Shown piece by piece: positions 17,490 through 26,665 of a DNA stretch of 64,000 nucleotides (the stretch's first letter is position 1; each line of letters starts with the position of its first letter). The stretch spans positions 1 through 64,000 of the forward strand of contig QBLY01000008.1 in assembly GCA_003241895.1 (NCBI GenBank), read 5' to 3'. This stretch comes from Lysobacteraceae bacterium. Lineage in GTDB: Bacteria > Pseudomonadota > Gammaproteobacteria > Xanthomonadales > Xanthomonadaceae. The translations under genes were made by a program, and so were the position numbers. The notes beneath the pieces were generated by a model. The model was not told where the DNA came from and did no database searches. It was given only the letters and a program-made list of their open reading frames with translations.

Positions 17490-18110
17490 TTAGAGAGCCG
17501 CAACCGCGGCGGAGGGTTGTGCTTTTAGGCGGGCTACGATCCGCATAGCCATCACGGCGAGCACCAAGAACACGCCGATCCAGTCCTCTGGATGTTCGGA
17601 TGCATGCCTGACGAACGAGATGAGGAACTGCAGCCACAGCCAGTGCGTTCCTACGACATGTAGTCGCCGCCACCAGCGCATCCCGAGGATGGCTTGTGCA
17701 CTGTCCGAAGATGTCGCCGCCAAGGCGTAGATGAAGAGGTACCCAATCCCGCCAACCACCAGCATGCCCATGGACATCACCTGGCTAGTCAAAGTCGCGC
17801 TCAAGCTGGCCAGGCTGATGAAAGTGAATGCATGGATGGTGTGCGACGCCGCAAAGGAAAGGCCAAGGTAGCGACGGTTGCGACGCGCCCATTTCGTGAA
17901 ACGTCCCGGCCACAGCGCTGTTGCGGCAGCCGCGCCAAACGCAAGCAGGAACAACAACGCGGAGCTTCTTGCAGTGAGCCGAACGGCTGCACGCCACGAT
18001 TGTTCCGGGTCTGGCACCCACCACAGGGTCAAGATCACACCCGCCCCGATAAGGGCCGATGCCAGTGCGATCAACCTTGGACCACTCGTAAACTTTGTGT
18101 TGGAAGCCAT
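17490..18110 (-). CDS. Ferric-reductase-like transmembrane protein (haem b, MsrQ/YedZ-like)
   Basis: 206 residues from the ATG at 18110, supported by GGAG five bases upstream. Six hydrophobic segments with paired membrane histidines (SHTIHAFTFISLASL; RLHVVGTHWLWLQFLISF) resemble the ferric-reductase-like domain that binds haem b and passes electrons across the membrane. No MsrP partner is adjacent, so a methionine-sulfoxide role is not indicated. It is the first gene of the two-gene unit with the serine hydrolase, divergent from the TetR gene over 106 bp containing palindromes. Confidence 0.75.
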   Translation of the reverse strand: MASNTKFTSGPRLIALASALIGAGVILTLWWVPDPEQSWRAAVRLTARSSALLFLLAFGAAAATALWPGRFTKWARRNRRYLGLSFAASHTIHAFTFISLASLSATLTSQVMSMGMLVVGGIGYLFIYALAATSSDSAQAILGMRWWRRLHVVGTHWLWLQFLISFVRHASEHPEDWIGVFLVLAVMAMRIVARLKAQPSAAVAAL

Positions 18111-18122
18111 ATCATCTCCAAA

Positions 18123-18172
18123 TGTAATCACCGACTACATCGCTACTGTACAACATGTAATCGCTGTTTACA
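18123..18172. promoter_or_regulatory. Putative TetR operator region with two 17-bp palindromes
   Basis: In the divergent gap, TGTAATCGCTGTTTACA (18156-18172) has perfect TGTAA/TTACA arms. TGTAATCACCGACTACA (18123-18139) has TGTA/TACA arms. They are spaced 33 bp (about three helical turns), with TGTACA at 18148 between. This suits binding by the adjacent TetR protein to repress both directions. Confidence 0.5.
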
Positions 18173-18216
18173 AGTGGGCGTTTCCGCTGGATAATTCGTC
18201 ACCCGGAGGGACTCAC

Positions 18217-18873
18217 ATGCCGAAGAAGCTAAGTGCCAACCACAAGACCGTGGCGCAGTCGAGTAAAAAGGACGAACAGGCCTATCACCACGGCAATTTG
18301 CGTGCGGCAATCATCGAAGCCACGCTCGCGCTGGTTGAAGAGCAGGGTGTCAACGCGGTCTCAGTCCGCGAAATAGCCAAGCGGCTAGGCGTTTCGCCGG
18401 GTGCCCCTTTCCGCCATTTTGCAAACAAGAAGACCTTGCTTACAGCTGTCGCCACAGAGGCCATGGAAAGCTTTTCTGCTGCGATCCATGAAGAGCTGAC
18501 GGCGTCATCCAATGCGACACCCGCCGAGGCGTTGCGAGCCATCGGCCATGGCTATTTGAAATGGGCCTTGGGAAAAAGGGCGCAGTTCGCGATCATCTCC
18601 AACCGCGAGGAAATTGATTTCCTGGAGGCCCCGCAGTTGCACACGCTGAGCGACGGCGTCATGCAGCTGATGAACCCGTACATCCAGGCTCTTTTTGCAG
18701 GCAGCACCGAGGAGGAACTGATCGCTAAGAGACTGGTGTGCCGAGCGCTGGTATACGGTTTGGCCCGCATGGCCATCGACGGGCACTTTGAAGAATGGAG
18801 CATCCCCATCGGGCGACAGCAGCACACGGTTGATCTGGTGCTTGATCAGTTCATCGAAATGATCAAGCGTTAG
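18217..18873 (+). CDS. TetR/AcrR-family transcriptional regulator
   Basis: 218 residues from the ATG at 18217, preceded by CGGAGGG; the ORF in the track extends too far upstream. The N-terminal HTH is typical of TetR (HGNLRAAIIEATLALVEEQG...VREIAKRLGVSPGAPFRHFANKKTLL, about residues 25-80). The C-terminal part is a WHG-like ligand/dimer domain. It is divergent from the ferric-reductase/serine-hydrolase pair and probably represses both through the palindromes in the gap. The ligand is unknown. Composition is less GC-rich than the core, consistent with the island. Confidence 0.88.
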   Translation: MPKKLSANHKTVAQSSKKDEQAYHHGNLRAAIIEATLALVEEQGVNAVSVREIAKRLGVSPGAPFRHFANKKTLLTAVATEAMESFSAAIHEELTASSNATPAEALRAIGHGYLKWALGKRAQFAIISNREEIDFLEAPQLHTLSDGVMQLMNPYIQALFAGSTEEELIAKRLVCRALVYGLARMAIDGHFEEWSIPIGRQQHTVDLVLDQFIEMIKR

Positions 18874-19160
18874 TGCGTTTACCGAAATAGTTCGGGTGTG
18901 TGTGTCCGACGGCCCTTGCACACGGCGTTGTAGTTGCCCGCGCTTGGCGGATCCGCGCCGGGTCCAACAGAGCGGATGGCACGACCAGATCATCGGTGCG
19001 CGCCGCGATGACCTTGCAAATCGTAGCCTTCCAGAAATCCCGTAGCGCTCCCGACCCAATCGCGACCTTCTAGGCCCCCGAAATTCACGGCAGTGTTCCA
19101 TGTCACGTATTCAGGCTACGGAAGACTCCATCACTTTCCCGCCAAGGTTCAGGAGACCCC

Positions 19161-20996
19161 ATGAAACGCCGATCAGTGCTGAAAGCCGTAGTTGCGAGCT
19201 CGACCCTGCCGTTCTTCTTGCCACATGGAATGGCTGGCCTGGCATGGGCCGCGACGCCGGGACTTGTGCCCTCTCGCCCACGGGTTCGCCCGGGTGATGT
19301 TGGATGGCCAACAGAAGCGGGCTGGGATCGTCTGCGTCGCGACGTCGGTGGACGACTGATCAAACTGGATTCGGCATTTGCCGGGTGCAGTTCAACGCCG
19401 ATCGACGCTACCTGCGCCGAGACAATGTCGAACCTTGGTAACGCATTTTTCGTCGGCGACCAACCCGCCCTAACGCAGACCAGCGGCTGGCTGGATGCCT
19501 GGAGTTCCCGTCCAAGCGCCTATGCCGTGGCAGCGAACAATGCCGCGGATGTGGTCGCCGCGGTGAACTTTGCGCGCAGGCATGACCTGCGTCTGGTCAT
19601 CAAGGGCGGTGGGCATAGTTACCAGGGCACATCAGCCTCACCCGACTCGCTTCTGGTGTGGACCCGTCACATGAATGCGGTCCGTGTGCAGGAGTCATTC
19701 GTAGCGCAGGGCTGTGCGGGCTCGGTGCCACCGCAACCTGCCGTCACCGTGGATGCCGGCGCCATGTGGATCGATGCGTACGACGCCGTGACGACGCGCG
19801 GTGGTCGCTATGTGCAAGGCGGCGGCTGCACGACGGTAGGCGTCGCCGGCCTGGTGCAAAGTGGTGGCTTCGGCAATTTCTCGAAATGCTATGGCACGGC
19901 CGCAGCGGGCCTGTTGGAGGCAGAGGTTGTCACTGCCGACGGCGAGCTTCGAATTGCCAATGCGTGCACAAACCCGGAACTATTCTGGGCACTCAAAGGC
20001 GGTGGTGGCGGCAGCTTTGGCGTCGTGACTCGGATGACCCTGCGAACGAGAGACCTGCCTGAGACCTTCGGTGCTGTGTTCTGCGAAATCAAGGCGAGTT
20101 CCGATGACGCCTACCGCACGCTCATCGCCAAGTCGATCGAGTTCTACCGGAGTGCGTTGTTCAATCCCCATTGGGGAGAGCAGATAAGCTTCCACTCGAG
20201 TAATGTTCTCGACATTTCCCTGGTATTCCAGGGGCTTCGCAAGGAACAGGCCGAGCTTATATGGGCGCCGTTCCTCGAATGGGTCCGCGCGAGGAAGGAA
20301 TATTCCTTCGAGAAGCCATTCGGCTGCATTGCGGTGCCTGCTCGACACTTCTGGGATGCCGTATTTCTCGGCAAGCATTTTCCAGGACTCCTGATCACCG
20401 ACCCACGTGCAGGCGAACCTGCGCATCATGCGTTGTGGGAGGGCGACCAGGACCAGGCAGGCTGGTTCATCCACGGCTACAAGTCCGCGTGGCTTCCGGC
20501 AACGCTATTGCAGATAGAGCAGCAGGCAACCTTGGTGGATGCATTGTTCCACTGTTCCAGGCATTGGAGCGTTGCCTTGCATTTCAACAAAGGCCTGGCC
20601 GGCGCCGCCTCAACTGAATTGGATTCTGCGCGCGATACCGCCATGAATCCCCAAGTACTAGGCGCCTTTGCGCTCGCAATCATAGCCGGCGGCGATTCAG
20701 CAAAGTTTTCTGGTATGCCGGGAACCGCACCCAACCTACCAGAGGCGAGGGCCAATGCCGGAAAGATCGAAGCTGCAATGAAGGAACTTTTGAAGGCTGC
20801 TCCCGAGGCAGGTTCGTATGTTTCCGAGAGCGACTATTTCAGATCCGACTGGCAAACCGCGTTTTGGGGCGAGAATCAGGGCAGGCTTTCAGCAGTGAAG
20901 CGCAAGTATGATCCGCAAGGCCTTTTCTTTGTTCGCCACGGTGTAGGCAGCGAGGAATGGAGCGAGGACGGCTTCACACGCCGGATGCCGGGTTGA
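19161..20996 (+). CDS. Exported FAD-dependent oxidase with BBE domain (bicovalent FAD type)
   Basis: 611 residues. A twin-arginine-like signal (MKRRSVLKAVVASS...) fits export of a folded flavoprotein. The FAD-binding PCMH domain has GGGHSYQGTS, whose His is the usual 8-alpha attachment site, and VQGGGCTTVGVAG, whose Cys matches the second covalent site, so bicovalent FAD is likely. ELFWALKGGGGGSFGVVT is typical, and the C-terminus ends with a berberine-bridge-like QGRLSAVKRKYDPQGLF. Such enzymes oxidise sugars, alcohols or alkaloid-like substrates; the substrate here is unknown. The gene stands alone, 287 bp after the TetR gene, in a gap where I see nothing else. Confidence 0.85.
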   Translation: MKRRSVLKAVVASSTLPFFLPHGMAGLAWAATPGLVPSRPRVRPGDVGWPTEAGWDRLRRDVGGRLIKLDSAFAGCSSTPIDATCAETMSNLGNAFFVGDQPALTQTSGWLDAWSSRPSAYAVAANNAADVVAAVNFARRHDLRLVIKGGGHSYQGTSASPDSLLVWTRHMNAVRVQESFVAQGCAGSVPPQPAVTVDAGAMWIDAYDAVTTRGGRYVQGGGCTTVGVAGLVQSGGFGNFSKCYGTAAAGLLEAEVVTADGELRIANACTNPELFWALKGGGGGSFGVVTRMTLRTRDLPETFGAVFCEIKASSDDAYRTLIAKSIEFYRSALFNPHWGEQISFHSSNVLDISLVFQGLRKEQAELIWAPFLEWVRARKEYSFEKPFGCIAVPARHFWDAVFLGKHFPGLLITDPRAGEPAHHALWEGDQDQAGWFIHGYKSAWLPATLLQIEQQATLVDALFHCSRHWSVALHFNKGLAGAASTELDSARDTAMNPQVLGAFALAIIAGGDSAKFSGMPGTAPNLPEARANAGKIEAAMKELLKAAPEAGSYVSESDYFRSDWQTAFWGENQGRLSAVKRKYDPQGLFFVRHGVGSEEWSEDGFTRRMPG

Positions 20997-21153
20997 CCCG
21001 GTGGGCGGGTCCCCGCTCTACTCGCTGAATCTCTTGCGTGACGAATGCCCGCCAAGCGTCTTACCTCGCCCATTGCAGAACTCAACTATGCCCGGCACAT
21101 GACGCTAAGGCGGGCAGGCACAAAGTTAAACTCCCTAAGACCGGGAGAACCCC

Positions 21154-21708
21154 ATGAACACCGTTACCAAATGCAGTAGTGAGCCTTGGCACAAGGGAAA
21201 GCTGACTGGTCAAAAAGCACCGCTCAGGCTCTGCGACATCTGGGCCATTCGCGTGCGGCTCCAGCTTGGCCATGAGACGCGAGACCTCGCCCTGTTCAAC
21301 CTTGCCATCGATTCGAAGCTCCGAGCGTGTGATCTAGTAAAGCTGAAGGTGCGCGACATTGGACATGGCACACAGATCGCCAGCCGGGCGATCGTCATGC
21401 AGCAGAAGACCAAGAAGCCAGTTCAGTTCGAGATAACGGAGCAAACCAGGAAAGCGGTCCGAGCATGGATTGATCTCGCAAAGCTTCAACCGGATAGCAC
21501 GCTGTTCCCCAGTCGCATACATGACTCACCGCATCTCTCGACTCGGCAGTACGCGCGAATTGTTCACCGCTGGGTTTCGGGAATCGGATTAGATGACACG
21601 GCGTATGGCACACATACGATGCGACGGACCAAGGCGTCACTCATCTATCGTCGGACGAAGAACCTTCGGGCGGTCCAACTCTTACTTGGCCACACCAAGC
21701 TGGAGAGG
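21154..21708 (+). pseudogene. Tyrosine recombinase/integrase, 3' end removed by an IS insertion
   Basis: About 185 codons before the break. It matches short plasmid/phage integrases: the first catalytic Arg is in SKLRACDLVKLKVRD, HxxR is in THTMRRTKAS, and the GH motif is in LLLGHTKLE. The family continues with a short stretch carrying the nucleophilic Tyr (…STVRYLG…), but here the frame runs into IS sequence after LE (about 21706), so the Tyr is lost and the protein should be inactive. The start has GGGAG nearby. It is a relic of the element that may have brought part of the island. Confidence 0.8.
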
Positions 21709-21769
21709 GGTTCTACCCCGATTCTGCGGACACTTTCACTAAGACCCATACTGGGTCAAAGGAGTGTCC

Positions 21770-22069
21770 ATGTCCAAGCGCAAGCGTTACAGCCCTGAAT
21801 ACAAGCACGAGCTGGTCGAACTGGTCCGCGGATCGGATTCGAGTTGCCGGAAGATCGCCCTGGAAGTCGGTGTTACCCCGGCGTCGCTAACCCGCTGGGT
21901 GAGGGAAGCCGAGGCCGGCGGACCCAAAGCCTTCCCCGGCGGCGGAACCCCGCGTGACGAGGAGCTCGCCCGCACCAAGCGCGAGCTGGCACGGATAGCC
22001 AAGGAGCGTGATTTCCTAAAAAGCGCGGCGGCGTACTTCGCGAAGCAATCACCGAACGGTACGCGGTGA
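21770..22069 (+). CDS. IS3-family transposase OrfA
   Basis: 99 residues from the ATG at 21770, preceded by [27 protein letters not shown]...[19 protein letters not shown] is the helix-turn-helix of IS3 OrfA, followed by a leucine-zipper-like region ([28 protein letters not shown]). An AAAAAG run at 22018-22023 is in the place where IS3 elements shift -1 to make OrfAB. The orfB frame continues in -1, but orfB is truncated. Confidence 0.85.
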   Translation: MSKRKRYSPEYKHELVELVRGSDSSCRKIALEVGVTPASLTRWVREAEAGGPKAFPGGGTPRDEELARTKRELARIAKERDFLKSAAAYFAKQSPNGTR

Positions 22070-22196
22070 TTGAGTACTGCCGCAGGGACTTTCCCGTACG
22101 GATGATGTGCCGTTGCCTGGAAGTGTCGACGAGTGGTTTCTACGCCTGGTCCGGGCGCAAGCCGGGACCGCGGGCGCAGGACAATGCGCGGTTGCA
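22030..22196 (+). pseudogene. IS3-family transposase OrfB, N-terminal fragment
   Basis: In the -1 frame relative to orf[21 protein letters not shown] then [19 protein letters not shown], the conserved N-terminal helix-turn-helix of IS3 OrfB. Similarity ends near NARL; the DDE catalytic core is absent. Confidence 0.75.
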
Positions 22197-22466
22197 TATT
22201 GGACTTGTAATAGGAACATTGTGCGCCGCGCACTGGATCGGAGACGCAATTTTTCGAAAGCTCCAGTACAGAGCCAAGTGGTTGGGTCTAGTGTTGGGCA
22301 TTGCGGCCGCGGCAATCATGATCTTTGTCATGGGACGTGGGACGTGGGCTGTACGATGTGCTCATAGATCTTCCTGGCATCGGTTGGCGGCTCGAAAGGC
22401 AAATGTCATAGGACGAGTAAGGTCTAAATACTTGCTCATGCCGAAGCCGCTTCGAGGCTCGGCCTA
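22197..22466 (+). other. Unidentified open tail after the OrfB break
   Basis: The orfB frame continues with unrelated residues ([20 protein letters not shown] and [20 protein letters not shown]) that look like two membrane segments, then ends at 22467. It may be the 3' part of an older membrane-protein gene cut by the IS. I do not recognise it. Confidence 0.35.
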
Positions 22467-22480
22467 ATTCAGGCGTTGAA

Positions 22481-22720
22481 CGGCTGCTCCTGGCCGATAT
22501 GAGACATCGGCGCGGCGCCAGCTTTTGACCTCGCTACGGTGGGCCATCGGCAGTCGGGGCGGCGGCCCACACACAGGGGTGTTGGCTGACAGTGGAGGCA
22601 GGAGGCCGTAACGGGTGGCCTTTGCTGCCAGGGATGGCGCTTAGCAAGAGGCCGCTCAGCCAACACCCCTGTGTGTGGGACGACGCTGCCGTACAGCCCC
22701 ATGTCGTGCGCAAAGCGCAC
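22481..22720 (+). repeat. Composite palindromic intergenic repeat, copy 2
   Basis: 240 bp. It starts GGCCGATATGAGACATCGGC (hairpin GCCGAT/ATCGGC), then CAGCTTTTGACCTCGCTA and TGCC-gat-GGCA-like motifs. A perfect 24-bp inverted repeat, CCCACACACAGGGGTGTTGGCTGA (22566-22589) and its complement (22656-22679), encloses the core TGCTGCCAGGGATGGCGCTT. It ends CATGTC and the hairpin GTGCGC-aaa-GCGCAC. It forms the rplI-side border of the island, inverted relative to copy 1. Confidence 0.85.
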
Positions 22721-22744
22721 GCGCACCGAAATGTCGGAAAAGAC

Positions 22745-22768
22745 GAAGGGCGCCCTAGGGCGCCCTTC
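22745..22768 (-). terminator. Rho-independent terminator of rpsF-rpsR-rplI
   Basis: Perfect 24-nt palindrome GAAGGGCGCCCTAGGGCGCC... followed on the minus strand by GTCTTTTCC. It lies 25 bp past the rplI stop and separates the ribosomal operon from the island. Confidence 0.85.
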
Positions 22769-22792
22769 GAGGTACAGCGTGTAGCTGGAAGA

Positions 22793-23242
22793 TCAGGCTT
22801 CCGGTTCGACCACGACCTTGACGGTGGTCTGGACGTCGGCGTGCAGGCGCACTTCGATGTCGTACTCGCCGGTGCGGCGCAGCGCGCCTTCCGACATGAC
22901 CACTTCGCTCTTGTCGAGCTTGAAGCCGGCGGCCGTGAAGGCCTCGGCGATGTCGCGCGGACCGACCGAACCAAACAGCTTGCCTTCGGTGGAAGCGTTG
23001 GCGGCGATGGTGACCGACGCGCCTTCCATCTTGTCCTTGCGGGCCTGGGCACCGGCCAGGACCGCATCGGCCTTGGCTTCGTACTCGGCGCGCTTGGCGT
23101 CGAAGCTGGCGATGTTGTTGGCGGTGGCCGGAACGGCCTTGCCGAACGGCACCAGGAAGTTGCGGCCGTAGCCCGGCTTCACGTCGACCAGGTCGCCCAG
23201 GACGCCAAGGTTCACGACTTTCTGCAGAAGGATCAATTTCAT
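22793..23242 (-). CDS. rplI: 50S ribosomal protein L9
   Basis: 149 residues, the normal length. The N-terminal [30 protein letters not shown] is the conserved L9 signature, followed by the long connecting helix and the C-terminal domain ([21 protein letters not shown]). It binds 23S rRNA near the L1 stalk. Last gene of the rpsF-rpsR-rplI operon; dnaB, usually next, is 9.5 kb away. Confidence 0.98.
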   Translation of the reverse strand: MKLILLQKVVNLGVLGDLVDVKPGYGRNFLVPFGKAVPATANNIASFDAKRAEYEAKADAVLAGAQARKDKMEGASVTIAANASTEGKLFGSVGPRDIAEAFTAAGFKLDKSEVVMSEGALRRTGEYDIEVRLHADVQTTVKVVVEPEA

Positions 23243-23334
23243 GGGTGTTGCTCCGTCACGTTAGCGGGGCGCGCGGCCCCGCAACTGTTGGCTGTCCGTT
23301 GGGACGGGTGAAGACGCGGCCCGGAGGCCGCGGC

Positions 23335-23565
23335 TCAGTTCTGGTGGTTGTCGGTGTACGGGATCAGGGCGAGCTCACGGGCGCGCTTGATCGCGGTCTG
23401 CAGCTGGCGCTGGTACCTGGCCTTGGTGCCGGTGATGCGGCTGGGAACGATCTTGCCGTTCTCGGTCAGGTACTGGCGCAGGGTGTTGAGATCCTTGTAA
23501 TCGATCTCCTTGACGCCCTCGGCGGTGAACTTGCAGAACTTGCGGCGGCGGAAAAACTTGCTCAT
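23335..23565 (-). CDS. rpsR: 30S ribosomal protein S18
   Basis: 76 residues. [20 protein letters not shown] and [20 protein letters not shown] are classic S18 segments. It pairs with S6 on the 30S platform. It lies 14 bp after rpsF and 92 bp before rplI. Confidence 0.98.
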   Translation of the reverse strand: MSKFFRRRKFCKFTAEGVKEIDYKDLNTLRQYLTENGKIVPSRITGTKARYQRQLQTAIKRARELALIPYTDNHQN

Positions 23566-23579
23566 ATCGGTCTCCGGTC

Positions 23580-23978
23580 TCAGGCAGCGTCGTCAGACTG
23601 GGGGATACCCACGCTGGACTCATCATCGTCACGGCGCGGGCGGCGCTCGCTCTTCTCGTCCTTGCTCTTCATGATCAGGGACTGCTCGGTGACGGCTTCG
23701 TCACGGGCAATGACCATGTGGCGCAGCACGGCGTCGTTGAAGCGGAATCCGTCGACGAGCTCGGTCAGGATCTTCTGGCCGACTTCCACGTTCATCATCA
23801 CGTAGTGGGCCTTGACGAGATTGTCGATGGAATACGCCAGCTGGCGGCGACCCCAATCCTCGAGACGGTGGATCTTGCCGTTGTCGCCCTCGATCAGCGT
23901 CTTGTAACGCTCGATCATGGCCGGCACCTGCTCGCTCTGGTCCGGGTGGACCATGAAAACGATTTCATAGTGACGCAT
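23580..23978 (-). CDS. rpsF: 30S ribosomal protein S6
   Basis: 132 residues from the ATG at 23978 ([19 protein letters not shown]), with AAGGAAA upstream; the longer ORF in the track includes leader sequence. The core is typical S6 ([30 protein letters not shown]). The C-terminal tail is acidic and charged ([21 protein letters not shown]), a common site of glutamate tailing in some bacteria, though no RimK is seen here. First gene of the operon. Confidence 0.97.
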   Translation of the reverse strand: MRHYEIVFMVHPDQSEQVPAMIERYKTLIEGDNGKIHRLEDWGRRQLAYSIDNLVKAHYVMMNVEVGQKILTELVDGFRFNDAVLRHMVIARDEAVTEQSLIMKSKDEKSERRPRRDDDESSVGIPQSDDAA

Positions 23979-24110
23979 GGTTTTGTTTCCTTGTGGATGC
24001 GGCCGGGATGGCCTGGCAGCCCCCGGCCGAAGTGCCGTGGAGCAAGGTCTCCCCAGAACGGGGAGCCGCATATTATGCCCGACACCCGCCAGACAAGGCA
24101 AGCCCCTGTC
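23979..24110 (-). promoter_or_regulatory. rpsF promoter and structured leader
   Basis: On the minus strand TTGCCT-N18-CATAAT (about 24072-24101) is a plausible sigma-70 promoter. The leader begins near a hairpin CTCCCC-agaac-GGGGAG (24048-24064) and is GC-rich to the start codon. In many bacteria the S6:S18 complex binds such a leader to repress the operon; this leader contains CCG-bearing stems but I did not fold it. Confidence 0.4.
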
Positions 24111-24149
24111 CCACAAAGGAATCTCGCCCCGGGAGCGGCGAGAACGGGG

Positions 24150-24488
24150 TCAGGCCGCCTGTTCGTCCGTGGTGAAGGACTCGCCGCAGCCGCACTCGGC
24201 CGCCACCCGCGGGTTGCGGAACACGAACTGCTGGTTCAGGCCCTGGCTGACGAAGTCGATCACGGTACCGTCCACCTGGGGCAGGCTGTGGGCGTCCACC
24301 CGCACGGCCACGCCGTCGGTCTCGAAAATGGTGTCGTCCGGCCCGGCGGCCTTGGCGATGTCCACCACGTAGGCGAAGCCCGAGCAGCCCGACTTGCGTA
24401 CCCCGAAGCGCAGGCCGATGCCGCCCGGCGTTTCGGCCAGGTAGGTCCGGATGCGGTCGACGGCGGAGGGGCTGAGGGTGACGGCCAT
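24150..24488 (-). CDS. iscA: A-type iron-sulfur carrier protein, IscA-like
   Basis: 112 residues from the ATG at 24488 (MAVTLSPSAVDRIRTYLAE). The three conserved Cys are present: SGCSGFAYVV (about residue 35) and ECGCGESF near the C-terminus. The sequence GLRFGVRKSGCSG and NPRVAAECGCGESF resembles E. coli IscA more than ErpA. It delivers or stores Fe-S clusters. It stands apart from any isc operon, between rpsF and the divergent asnS. Confidence 0.88.
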   Translation of the reverse strand: MAVTLSPSAVDRIRTYLAETPGGIGLRFGVRKSGCSGFAYVVDIAKAAGPDDTIFETDGVAVRVDAHSLPQVDGTVIDFVSQGLNQQFVFRNPRVAAECGCGESFTTDEQAA

Positions 24489-24602
24489 GGGGGTGGACCT
24501 CGTTGGGAATGGATCGAGTATACGGCCGCTGCGTGAATGCACGCCTGCGGGTATCCTTGCACACCTCACCCAGATGGCCCCCAGCGGCCGGGATTCAAGA
24601 AC

Positions 24603-26003
<1,401 letters not shown>

Positions 26004-26010
26004 CAACGAC

Positions 26011-26301
26011 ATGGGCGCCGGTTCACTACTGATTTTCCTGTTCCTGGGCCTGGCCGGCTCGGCGGCGCCCGCGCATTTCGGCTTCCGGGTGCTGGCCTAC
26101 CGGCACCAGATGGACCGCAATATCCCGTTCGCGCCCGGCACCGAAGACGGCGGCTGGGGCTACAGCTGGTGGCTGATGCGCTGGAAGCATCGCGCCGCGC
26201 ACGACAAGAACCTGGACTTTTTCGCCGGCATCACCGCCGGCAGCGGCTGGCTGGCCTTGATCGGCACGGCGGGCCTGGTGATACAGATCGCACTTCAGTA
26301 A
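26011..26301 (+). CDS. Small hypothetical membrane protein
   Basis: 96 residues with an N-terminal hydrophobic helix (SLLIFLFLGLAGSAAPAHFGF) and a C-terminal one (GSGWLALIGTAGLVIQIAL). The middle is hydrophilic and Trp/His-rich (GGWGYSWWLMRWKHRAAHDK). It starts 7 bp after asnS and is 10 bp before the next gene, so it is likely co-transcribed. I do not recognise the family. Confidence 0.65.
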   Translation: MGAGSLLIFLFLGLAGSAAPAHFGFRVLAYRHQMDRNIPFAPGTEDGGWGYSWWLMRWKHRAAHDKNLDFFAGITAGSGWLALIGTAGLVIQIALQ

Positions 26302-26311
26302 GGGGTTGGCC

Positions 26312-26665
26312 ATGAGCGACAGCGAGAACGACGGTTACGACCTGCGCGACACCAGCGGCGACCAGTGGTGGCTGGCGGTGCTGCCGCGCATGCTGGTCTG
26401 GTCGCGCCTGCGCGTGCTGGAAAGCGGCGTGGCCGAGGTGTTCGACTGCGACGGCAGGGTCAACATCTACGAAAGCGAAGACATCGCCCGTTCGCAGCTG
26501 CTCGACGCCGACTTCCGCGAGCTCGACGGCATGGATGCCGACGACGCCGAGGCCTGGGGCCTGGACCTGGAGGAAATCGAGCCGCCGCAGGCCGAAGACG
26601 ACGACGCGCTGCGCGAAATCATGATGCAGCCGCTCAAGACCCCGCTGTCGGGCAAGGACTGGTGA
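26312..26665 (+). CDS. Acidic hypothetical protein
   Basis: 117 residues from the ATG at 26312 with AAGGGG upstream (the track's TTG at 26306 is inside the ribosome-binding region). The N-terminal third is Trp-rich (GDQWWLAVLPRMLVW) and the rest strongly acidic (DADFRELDGMDADDAEAWG). It may be a small cytosolic adaptor; no known family recognised. Its TGA overlaps the GTG start of the next gene by 4 bp, implying translational coupling to the SDR. Confidence 0.65.
   Translation: MSDSENDGYDLRDTSGDQWWLAVLPRMLVWSRLRVLESGVAEVFDCDGRVNIYESEDIARSQLLDADFRELDGMDADDAEAWGLDLEEIEPPQAEDDDALREIMMQPLKTPLSGKDW

Larger units (their letters stand above)
21709..22196 (+). mobile_element. Truncated IS3-family insertion sequence
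   Basis: The left boundary is inferred where the integrase frame breaks. The terminal sequence GATTCTGCGGACACTTTCAC lies just upstream of orfA. The element carries intact orfA and only the first part of orfB; homology to orfB stops near 22196 and no matching right end is visible. It is therefore a non-autonomous remnant with a deletion or second insertion on its right side. Confidence 0.7.
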
